Source of the DNA: Acidobacteriaceae bacterium UBA1795
GTDB lineage: Bacteria > Acidobacteriota > Terriglobia > Terriglobales > Acidobacteriaceae
Assembly (NCBI GenBank): GCA_002314435.1
Contig: DCFV01000205.1
Span: 6,212 to 11,463, forward strand
Length of the DNA: 5,252 bases
Direction: 5' to 3'
Position 1 is the first letter of the stretch. Each line of letters starts with the position of its first letter. The position numbers and the translations under genes were made by a program. Positions 1 through 5,252 of this stretch are shown here, in pieces. The notes under the pieces are model-generated. The model did no database searches, had not been told where the DNA came from, and saw only the letters and a program-made list of their open reading frames with translations.

Positions 1-317
1 TCGTGGCCGCGGGCCTGGCCGACAAGGCTGAAGTTCAGCTGGCCTACGCCATCGGCGTGGCAGAGCCGGTCAGCGTGCTGGTGGATACCTTCGGTACCGG
101 CAAGTTGAGCGCCTCAAAGCTGACCGAGCTGGTTCGCAAGAACTTCTCGCTCAACCCCAAGGGCATTATCGAGAGCCTGAACCTGCGCCGGCCCATCTAC
201 CAGAAGACCGCTGCCTACGGCCACTTTGGCCGCACGGAGCCGGAATTCACCTGGGAAGCGACCGACAAGGCTGCCACGCTGGCTGAGCAAGCTGGTCTGG
301 CAGTCGCAGCCAAGTAA
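1..317 (+). CDS. metK: S-adenosylmethionine synthetase, C-terminal part (5' truncated by window)
   Basis: Cytoplasmic enzyme that makes S-adenosylmethionine, the main methyl donor, from ATP and methionine. The visible 104 residues are the C-terminal part of the protein and match MetK closely: AAGLADKAEVQLAYAIGVAE, then the VDTFGTGK stretch, RRPIYQKTAAYGHFGR, and a closing acidic/aromatic segment (FTWEATDKA). The AIGVAEP and TAAYGHFGR blocks are hallmarks of the family. A full MetK is about 390-400 residues, so roughly three quarters lies upstream of the window. The GTG at base 3 is an internal valine (family pattern NIVAAGLAD), not a start; bases 1-2 finish the preceding codon. The stop is TAA at 315-317 and a strong terminator begins 7 bases later, so metK is the last gene of its transcript. 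No frameshift or unusual residue is seen. Confidence 0.97.
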   Translation, partial: VAAGLADKAEVQLAYAIGVAEPVSVLVDTFGTGKLSASKLTELVRKNFSLNPKGIIESLNLRRPIYQKTAAYGHFGRTEPEFTWEATDKAATLAEQAGLAVAAK

Positions 318-324
318 GCTGACA

Positions 325-376
325 CCAAAACACAAAAGCGGGATTCCCATGAGGGGATCCCGCTTTTGTGTTTTGG
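325..376 (+). terminator. Strong hairpin terminator after metK, symmetric and probably bidirectional
   Basis: The arms are 325-348 and 353-376. They form 24 consecutive pairs with a single G·T wobble (345/356) around a four-base ATGA loop. The inner stem is GC-rich (AGCGGGAT/ATCCCGCT). The outer stem pairs an A-rich left arm with a T-rich right arm (TTTTGTGTTTT), which gives a T tract in either reading direction. On the plus strand this is a textbook Rho-independent terminator for metK. The same structure could stop minus-strand transcription arriving from the right, although the nearest minus-strand gene ends at 1518. It ends only 16 bases before the next plus-strand ATG. Confidence 0.93.
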
Positions 377-392
377 GCGTTTAATCTCAGTC

Positions 393-668
393 ATGATCAC
401 TTTAGGTCTGACAGCGCCCAGTCCCGACCAGGATCACCTGCGTGCTCATGGGCATTGCACGCGTAACCGGTCGGAACTGAAAGACAGCCCGCTTTGTGGA
501 TGCTTCTACTGTTTTGCCATCTACCCGCCCTCCGAAATCAGCGGTTGGGTCGATGACGAACAGACTGCGATATGCGCAAGGTGCGGGATCGATTCGGTCA
601 TTGCATCTGCCGCTGGCTATCCACTGACCGAAGAATTTCTCCATCTTATGCATCATCACTGGTTCTGA
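393..668 (+). CDS. Small cysteine-rich (zinc-ribbon-like) conserved protein of unknown function
   Basis: Encodes 91 residues. The core from about residue 35 is CGCFYC, PPSEISGWVDDEQTAIC, ARCGIDSVI, GYPLTEEFLHLMH and a terminal WF. I recognise this as a small conserved bacterial family usually labelled only as a cytoplasmic protein. C37-x2-C40 and C61-x2-C64 form two knuckles 20 residues apart, as in zinc ribbons; C22 and C35 are additional cysteines. No signal peptide or membrane segment is seen, so it is probably cytosolic. The ATG at 393 is preferred because it gives the usual family length; a TTG at 366 in the same frame falls inside the terminator stem. No convincing Shine-Dalgarno sequence precedes 393. 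Metal binding is inferred from the cysteine pattern and the function is unknown. Conservation of the core makes the gene real despite the weak start signals. Confidence 0.82.
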   Translation: MITLGLTAPSPDQDHLRAHGHCTRNRSELKDSPLCGCFYCFAIYPPSEISGWVDDEQTAICARCGIDSVIASAAGYPLTEEFLHLMHHHWF

Positions 669-723
669 TCCCGCCAACACCCCGATGCGGCCGCACCCAT
701 TCCTGCGTCTAACCCTTGTGCTT

Positions 724-729
724 TAGAAT
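724..729 (+). promoter_or_regulatory. Possible -10 element for the carbonic anhydrase homologue
   Basis: TAGAAT matches five of six bases of a sigma-70 -10 box and lies 38 bases before the ATG at 768, in the only intergenic gap (669-767) on this side. At an 18-base spacing the -35 position reads TTCCTG (700-705), which is a poor match. The site is therefore only a candidate; a promoter for the gene is still expected somewhere in this 99-base gap. Confidence 0.25.
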
Positions 730-755
730 TCATCGGGGCTGGAAGTCCCCGGATC

Positions 756-762
756 GAGGAGA
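756..762 (+). promoter_or_regulatory. Ribosome binding site of the carbonic anhydrase homologue
   Basis: GAGGAGA lies five bases before the ATG at 768, a strong Shine-Dalgarno match at good spacing. It fixes the start of the signal-peptide-bearing form. It is the only clear Shine-Dalgarno sequence among the starts in this window. Confidence 0.75.
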
Positions 763-767
763 GAACG

Positions 768-1517
768 ATGCGCTTTCATCATGTTGCCGCACTGGTGCTG
801 GGCATGGGAGCGGCCGTGGCCGTCGCGCAGACCGGTGCGCCGTGGGAGTACTCGGGCAAGACCGGCCCGCTGAACTGGGGCAGGCTCGACCCCGCCTATA
901 AGACGTGCGGAAGCGGAAGCGCGCAGTCGCCCATTGACCTTCGCGGCGCACATTTGAACAAGACACTCGCGCCGCTCGAGTTCCATTACAAGACTGGCTC
1001 GGTGACGCTCGAAAACAACGGCCACACCATCGTTGCTCATGTGAATCCAGGCAGCTACCTGGTGGCTGGCGGCGCGCGCTATGAGCTCCAGACCTTCGAG
1101 TTTCACCATCCCAGCGAGCACGCGGTGAAGGGCAAGCTAACGGACATGGACGTAGAGCTGCTGCATAAGAGCGCCGACGGCAAGCTAGCCGTGGTCGCTG
1201 TGCGATTCGCCATGGAACGCGGCGACCCCAACGCTGTGCTGGCCGCGCTGTGGCCGCATCTGCCCAAAACGGCGGGCGCAACACAGAAGGTAACGGAGTA
1301 TGTGAACGCCGGTGGCTTTCTGCCCGCCGACCGCGGTTACTGGACCTACAACGGCTCGCTTACGACGCCGCCCTGCACGGAGGGCGTGCAGTGGTTTGTC
1401 CTCGAAGATCCGCTGACCATGAGCCTGGTGCAAGTACACCAGTTCGAGTCCATCTTCAAGATGAACTCGCGCCCGCTGCAGGACACGCACGGCCGCCGCC
1501 TCGAAGCGAACGAGTAA
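768..1517 (+). CDS. Secreted alpha-carbonic anhydrase family protein with altered zinc site
   Basis: Encodes 249 residues, normal for a bacterial alpha-type carbonic anhydrase, a family that interconverts CO2 and bicarbonate, usually in the periplasm. A signal peptide is visible: basic MRFHH, a hydrophobic core to about residue 19, and a likely cut after AVA (residue 20). Family marks follow: W-Y-S-G near the mature N-terminus, QSPIDL (53-58), NNGH with H86 at the proton-shuttle position (human CA II H64), PSEH with E117 at the E106 position, and GSLTTPPC with T200 at the T199 position. C47 and C203 match the usual disulfide pair. The oddity is the metal site. The FHFHxPSEH motif reads FEFHHPSEH, and the strand bearing the third ligand reads DVELLHK. 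By alignment the three ligands become E111, H113 and E130 instead of three histidines. The fold call is firm; activity is doubtful, and the protein may be a bacterial counterpart of the acatalytic carbonic-anhydrase-related proteins or bind metal differently. The gene ends directly against the opposing HAD gene. Confidence 0.93.
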   Translation: MRFHHVAALVLGMGAAVAVAQTGAPWEYSGKTGPLNWGRLDPAYKTCGSGSAQSPIDLRGAHLNKTLAPLEFHYKTGSVTLENNGHTIVAHVNPGSYLVAGGARYELQTFEFHHPSEHAVKGKLTDMDVELLHKSADGKLAVVAVRFAMERGDPNAVLAALWPHLPKTAGATQKVTEYVNAGGFLPADRGYWTYNGSLTTPPCTEGVQWFVLEDPLTMSLVQVHQFESIFKMNSRPLQDTHGRRLEANE

Positions 1518-2201
1518 CTACACGGCCAGCGGCGTGAAGCTGAGGCCGATGCTGTCCGGATCGGCCTCAGCGCGTATGCCGGTAAGATCCGGCACCAGGT
1601 AGTGCGCTGCGCTCAGTGACTCGATCGAATGTGAGAACGTGGTGGCAATGACCGTGCACCCTGCGGCGCGGCCCGCCTTGCTTCCAGACTCCGCGTCTTC
1701 GAACACTACGCACTCCTCGGGCTCAAAGCCGAGCAGCGCAGCTCCGGCCAGATACGGCGCGGGATGCGGTTTGCCATCAGTCACATCATCGGCGGTGATG
1801 ATGCGCTCCGGCACTGGAATGCCTCCGGCAGCGAGCCGTACGCGGGCCAGTGGCTCGGTAGCGCTGGTCACCACCGTCCAGCGGTCACGTGGCAGAGATG
1901 TGAGCAACTCCAGCACACCGGGCAATACCGTGATTCCCTCGGTGTCAGCGATCTCCATACCTTCAATCATGTCGTTTTCCGCCTGCGGGTCCAGGTCGGG
2001 GCGCAGCAGCGCCACGGTCTCAATGCTGCGGCAACCGTGCGCCATGCGGCAGGCATAGGCTGGGTCGATTCCACGTAGGTTGGCCCACTTCGTCCAGCTG
2101 CGCTCTACCGAGCCCAGAGACGAAATCAGAATGCCATCCATATCGAAGAGAAGACCTTTGCAATGAATCTGAATAGGGGAGGATGCGACCGGAGGTGCCA
2201 T
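1518..2201 (-). CDS. HAD-superfamily phosphatase, sugar/polyol phosphatase-like
   Basis: Encodes 227 residues, typical for a HAD phosphatase with a helical cap (the beta-phosphoglucomutase/GPP-DOG-like group). All four HAD motifs are present: FDMDG with nucleophile D20 and general acid/base D22; VVTSA with S113; K144 in DGKPHPAPY; and FEDAESG with E168-D169 for magnesium. The cap lies between the first two motifs, and its HGCRSIETV segment (from H55) resembles the HG-R-x-I signature of sugar- or glycerol-phosphate phosphatases. The exact substrate cannot be told from sequence. No signal peptide is seen, so it is cytosolic. The ATG at 2201 is the only reasonable start in this frame, since an in-frame stop lies about 25 bases upstream; it has no clear Shine-Dalgarno sequence. 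It begins 31 bases after the AsmA-like gene and is probably co-transcribed with it. Its stop touches the stop of the convergent carbonic anhydrase homologue. Confidence 0.9.
   Translation of the reverse strand: MAPPVASSPIQIHCKGLLFDMDGILISSLGSVERSWTKWANLRGIDPAYACRMAHGCRSIETVALLRPDLDPQAENDMIEGMEIADTEGITVLPGVLELLTSLPRDRWTVVTSATEPLARVRLAAGGIPVPERIITADDVTDGKPHPAPYLAGAALLGFEPEECVVFEDAESGSKAGRAAGCTVIATTFSHSIESLSAAHYLVPDLTGIRAEADPDSIGLSFTPLAV
1539..1571. repeat. Perfect 12-bp inverted repeat at the convergent gene ends
   Basis: The arms GCTGAGGCCGAT (1539-1550) and ATCGGCCTCAGC (1560-1571) are exact reverse complements around a nine-base loop. The hairpin starts 22 bases after the carbonic anhydrase homologue's stop but lies inside the last codons of the HAD gene. 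Neither strand has a T tract after it, so it is not a classical intrinsic terminator. It could still stabilise the 3' end of the plus-strand transcript or slow polymerase. The pairing itself is certain; the role is inferred, and with strong codon bias chance is possible. Confidence 0.45.
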
Positions 2202-2232
2202 TTTTCGATTGTAACGGGAAATCCGTCAAACC

Positions 2233-4833
2233 CTAGCGAAGTGCGGCCTCGACAGGCTTCGCCGTCGGAAAAGCAATCTTCGGTGGATCGATCAGCGTAA
2301 CTGAGGCGTCGACAGCCTCTGTGCGTCCGCCCTGGAGCACCTTGGTCTGTCTCAGTGTCACGGCCCCTTGCCCAATCGTGGCGTCACCCGTCCAGCCCGT
2401 GAAGCGCGCCAGCGGCTTGGGAACCGTAGGCGAGGAGATGGCTCCCTGGCGCCACTCAAAGTGCAATAAACCAGTCGCAGAAGCAGCCAGATCGTCGCCG
2501 GAGAAGCCCGTTAGCGTAAGCTTGCCGCTGCCGTCCGCGGAGCCGCCTGTGCATCGCAGCCTGAAGAGCTGACACAGCGCGGGACCGGCGACCTTCTGGA
2601 ACCCGCCATCAAAGCTGTAGGTGGGCTTGTCGCCGCTGGTGACAGAACCTGTGGCGTGCAGTTGGCCGCCGAGCAGCCCTGCATCCAATCTGGTGATCTC
2701 GGAGCTTGCCGGCAGCACGCGGAAGGTGATGGCGACCTTCTGCAGCGTGACGGAGCCCTTTTCAGAGCCGAGAAGCAGTTCGTCTGCCTTCAGCGTTCCA
2801 CTCAGCCGCGGCCAGACCGGGGGCGCCTGGTGGGTAAACCGCGCCAGCAGAGTGGAAAGCACCGTGCCGGGTTGGCGCGCGCCCAGCAGCGCTGCCTGCA
2901 GCTCAGCCGTATTCACCTTGTCGAAGTGAAGGTCCAGCTGTGGCGGGCAGGATTCACCAGTAGCGCAGAAGGCGGACAGGCGCAGGCTCGCAGTTCCCTT
3001 CACCGGCCCGTATGAGAAGACCACCGGATCCCACAGCAGCGAATTTCCGCCCAAGTGCAGCGTGGCATCGGAAATCAGAACCGGGTTGGTCAAGTCCGCG
3101 GATTTCCAATTTGCGTTGTGCAGTGTAACGGTGCCACTCAGCTGGTCCGGTGCGCCGGTCGGCGCCAAACCACTGTCCTGGGCCGATCCGGCAAGCTCGA
3201 TGCTGTTCAGCGCCGCATTCGCAGGTGGCAGCCATGGCCCCTGTGCGCTCAGGTCCAGATCCACCGAGTCGCCCGCAAGGGCGTCCAGCCCTGCTGCTCC
3301 GGGCGCACCGGCCACCCAGGCCAGTTCGCGCAGCTGCGCAAACGCCGCCGGGCCGCGCACGCCGATCTGGTAGCCGTTGGACTGGAGGCGCGCCGTAACG
3401 GCAAGCGGCTCTGCCCCGCCTGCAGGGAGCGCCACGGATGCCGCCAGCGCCTGGGGCTGGCCGTCCTCCTGGGCTACGGGCGAAAAAGCTATCTTCGCAA
3501 TCTGAATAGGCTGACGTAAGCCACCGCCGGAGAGCTGGAATCCATCTATGGTCAGGCTGCCCTGCAGTGCGCCGATCAACGGGGGCGTAGTCTTCGCGGT
3601 CGCCTTGCGTGCCGGACGGCGATGTACTACTTGCGCCGTTTCCGCGGCCTCCTGGGCCGCCGCCGGATCATAAGTGATCTGACCACTCAAGGTGCCGCGC
3701 GCCATCAGATCATCGGAAATGCCGTTGCGCAGGGTACGCAAGGCATCCAGACCGGCGCTCACCGGGACCCGCTGCACATCCACAGCGAGCTTGCCGGGGC
3801 CCTGTGCGGGCAGGTCGCCGGTCACCGTGACGTGCCCTTCTCCGAGCGGCGAGTCGCAAGCCAGTTTCTCCACCGAGCGCGTGGAGTAATGAAGAACAAA
3901 GCTGCAATTAGCGTCAAAGTCCAGCGGATCGGCCGGGGCAAACTCAGCGCGGTGCACGCCGGTGGCCTTCAAACGGGTCTTTACCTGCGCAGCGGATGCT
4001 GTGCCATCCAACTGCATCTGTCCAGTGAGGTCGCCGCGCCAGCCCGGGTCTGAGCCGAGCACCAGACGGCTCAGCTGTCCCAGCTGCGCTTCACGCCACT
4101 CCATGTCGATGTGAACCGGCATCTGGCGGAGCTGCGGCGCACGGCCGAGCGTCGCCTCCAGACGCATAATGCCGGTGTCGGCAAGAGCCAGGCTGACGTC
4201 CGTGCGGGCCGGCTGACCGCGCAGCCGCAACCGCCAGCTACCGGGGTCCGCCTGCCAAAAAGAGAGGTCTGCGTTGACCAGCGAAAAGGGCAACTTTTCC
4301 AGCCCACTCTTGATGTTGACGCGGGAGTTGGTGGCCACAAGGTAGGGCAGTGCGTGAGTGGGGTTTTGCGCGGCAGACGCACCGGCGTGGCTGGTCGCAG
4401 TGCGAAAAATTGGATCCAGGTTCCAGCGGCCGTCGACAGTGCGCTCCAGGTTCAGGCTGGCCTCGTCCACGCTGATTCGGCTGATTTCCAACTTGCCGCG
4501 CCACAACGAGAGAAGCCGGATGGCGGCCGTGACGGTATTGGCATGGAGCACGGGCTCCGCACCGTAAGCCGGGTCCTCGTCCACAGTCAGGTCCGTGAGC
4601 ACAAAGCCGGGCCGAGGGAGCAAACGCATCTCAACGGAAGACAGGCGCACCGGGCGGCCCAGCGACTGGGAGACAATGCTGGTGATCTGGGTCTTGTAGC
4701 GGCCGATCGAGATCATCGGCGGCACCAGCAGCACGGCCAGCAGCAACGCCACCAGCCCCAGCGCGATTCCCACCCGCTTGCGTGTCCAACGCCGCTGTTC
4801 CGGCCCGTCTTGCCGCTCTTCCTCTTGCGTCAT
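2233..4833 (-). CDS. AsmA-like inner-membrane-anchored envelope protein
   Basis: Encodes 866 residues. A short charged cytoplasmic head (residues 1-20) is followed by one strongly hydrophobic segment at about 21-43, then a very long periplasmic part rich in beta-strand-like repeats. The AsmA N-terminal signature follows the anchor: SQSLGRPVRLSSVEMRLLP, then PGFVLTDLTVDEDP, KLEISRISVDEASLNLE and DGRWNLDPI by about residue 143. The AsmA-type C-terminal region is visible from about residue 765 (GSGKLTLTGFSGDDL, then LLHFEWRQGAI). AsmA-family proteins (AsmA, TamB, YhdP, YdbH) form long grooves thought to carry phospholipids to the outer membrane; the same role here is inferred from the family. 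A basic, proline-containing stretch near residues 404-414 (HRRPARKATAK) probably marks a linker between two halves. The start ATG lies 29 bases after lepB with only a weak AGG upstream, suggesting translation within a shared transcript. The downstream neighbour is the HAD phosphatase. Confidence 0.88.
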   Translation of the reverse strand: MTQEEERQDGPEQRRWTRKRVGIALGLVALLLAVLLVPPMISIGRYKTQITSIVSQSLGRPVRLSSVEMRLLPRPGFVLTDLTVDEDPAYGAEPVLHANTVTAAIRLLSLWRGKLEISRISVDEASLNLERTVDGRWNLDPIFRTATSHAGASAAQNPTHALPYLVATNSRVNIKSGLEKLPFSLVNADLSFWQADPGSWRLRLRGQPARTDVSLALADTGIMRLEATLGRAPQLRQMPVHIDMEWREAQLGQLSRLVLGSDPGWRGDLTGQMQLDGTASAAQVKTRLKATGVHRAEFAPADPLDFDANCSFVLHYSTRSVEKLACDSPLGEGHVTVTGDLPAQGPGKLAVDVQRVPVSAGLDALRTLRNGISDDLMARGTLSGQITYDPAAAQEAAETAQVVHRRPARKATAKTTPPLIGALQGSLTIDGFQLSGGGLRQPIQIAKIAFSPVAQEDGQPQALAASVALPAGGAEPLAVTARLQSNGYQIGVRGPAAFAQLRELAWVAGAPGAAGLDALAGDSVDLDLSAQGPWLPPANAALNSIELAGSAQDSGLAPTGAPDQLSGTVTLHNANWKSADLTNPVLISDATLHLGGNSLLWDPVVFSYGPVKGTASLRLSAFCATGESCPPQLDLHFDKVNTAELQAALLGARQPGTVLSTLLARFTHQAPPVWPRLSGTLKADELLLGSEKGSVTLQKVAITFRVLPASSEITRLDAGLLGGQLHATGSVTSGDKPTYSFDGGFQKVAGPALCQLFRLRCTGGSADGSGKLTLTGFSGDDLAASATGLLHFEWRQGAISSPTVPKPLARFTGWTGDATIGQGAVTLRQTKVLQGGRTEAVDASVTLIDPPKIAFPTAKPVEAALR

Positions 4834-4862
4834 GATTGTGTATGCCTGTTTGCCTGACTATT

Positions 4863-5252
4863 CTAGCGGGTCAGGTGGAAGGTCCGGGTCCAGCGTGTCT
4901 CAGTGAAAAAGTGCAGAGCCACGTGACCCATCCAGGCGACGCTGTTGGCCATGCCGGTCTGCTCGTACTGGTCCTCGGGAGTCTCGAACGACCAGTAGTT
5001 GAACAGCGGGCGGCCCACGATGTTGGCGCGCGGCACAAAGCCCCAATAGCGCGAGTCAAGCGAGTTGTGCCGGTTGTCGCCCATCATGAAATACATGCCA
5101 GCCGGAACCACCAGATCGCCGTCCTGGACGTGGCTGGGCAGATCGACCGACCAGCTCTCGGTTGCGCCCAGATCGGTGGTCATAGGGATGGAAGGAAAGT
5201 CGTCCAGATAGTCGCGGTAGTTCTCAGCCGTTGTGGGCACAGCGTGCGGCTG
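4863..5252 (-). CDS. lepB: Signal peptidase I, C-terminal part (5' end outside window)
   Basis: Membrane-bound serine/lysine protease that removes signal peptides from exported proteins on the outer face of the inner membrane. The visible 129 residues include conserved box E, MMGDNRHNSLDSRYWGFVPR, coded around 5024-5085, followed by IVGRPLFNYWSFETPEDQYE, which is characteristic of LepB. The catalytic serine and lysine lie in boxes B and D, upstream of the window, so they cannot be checked. The reading frame stays open to the window edge; the GTG at 5240 is an internal valine, not a start. The C-terminus extends about 40 residues past box E with a moderately hydrophobic stretch (MGHVALHFF) and a basic end (RWTRTFHLTR), a form I associate with acidobacterial signal peptidases. 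The AsmA-like gene begins 29 bases downstream, consistent with one operon. Confidence 0.95.
   Translation of the reverse strand, partial: QPHAVPTTAENYRDYLDDFPSIPMTTDLGATESWSVDLPSHVQDGDLVVPAGMYFMMGDNRHNSLDSRYWGFVPRANIVGRPLFNYWSFETPEDQYEQTGMANSVAWMGHVALHFFTETRWTRTFHLTR

Noticed and set aside
315..395. The metK frame stays open after its TAA through the terminator into the small cysteine-rich gene, as if a readthrough fusion were possible.
   Set aside because: The two genes share a frame by chance (one in three), the metK end is normal for the family, and a strong terminator lies between them.
402..680. Minus-strand open frame (92 codons) opposite the small cysteine-rich gene.
   Set aside because: The plus-strand product matches a conserved family, whereas the minus-strand product shows nothing recognisable.
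730..1284. Long minus-strand open frame (184 codons) opposite the carbonic anhydrase homologue.
   Set aside because: Its product is rich in arginine, serine and cysteine with no recognisable motif, as expected for the antisense shadow of a GC-rich gene; the plus strand has clear family motifs and a ribosome binding site.
1784..1803. Short inverted repeat (CATCATC, six-base loop, GATGATG) inside the HAD gene.
   Set aside because: It falls on codons around the conserved DGKPHP region, is only seven pairs and AT-rich, and has no gene end or start nearby.
4111..4857. Plus-strand open frame of 248 codons opposite the start of the AsmA-like gene.
   Set aside because: Low-complexity composition (Gln, Arg, His) with no known motif; the minus-strand frame has a membrane anchor and the AsmA signature.

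Overview
The window looks like chromosomal DNA from a GC-rich Gram-negative bacterium, most plausibly an acidobacterium of the Terriglobia type. This rests on recognising the style of the signal peptidase and MetK C-termini and on the AsmA-like envelope protein; no rRNA or other decisive marker is present. Most of it reads as ordinary housekeeping and envelope sequence. There is no mobile element, CRISPR array, tRNA or prophage signature.

Left part, plus strand: the window opens inside metK (S-adenosylmethionine synthetase), of which only the last ~104 residues are present. A very strong, nearly perfect hairpin terminator follows immediately. Only 16 bases beyond that hairpin is the ATG of a small cysteine-rich protein (91 aa, two C-x2-C knuckles), a conserved family without a known function. 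After a ~100-base gap comes a secreted alpha-type carbonic anhydrase homologue with a good ribosome binding site. Its fold signature is intact, but two of the three zinc-binding histidines appear to be glutamates.

Right part, minus strand, read from high to low coordinates: the end of signal peptidase I (lepB, with conserved box E), a large AsmA-like inner-membrane-anchored protein (866 aa), and a HAD-superfamily phosphatase. The spacers are 29 and 31 bases, so the three are probably one transcription unit. LepB and the AsmA-like protein both point to envelope biogenesis; the link of the HAD phosphatase to them is positional only.

The two halves converge. The carbonic anhydrase homologue and the HAD gene meet stop codon to stop codon with no base between them. 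A perfect 12-bp inverted repeat lies inside the last codons of the HAD gene, just past the carbonic anhydrase stop. The observations most worth following are the altered metal site of the carbonic anhydrase homologue, the small cysteine-rich protein and its cramped start region, and the abutting convergent gene ends.
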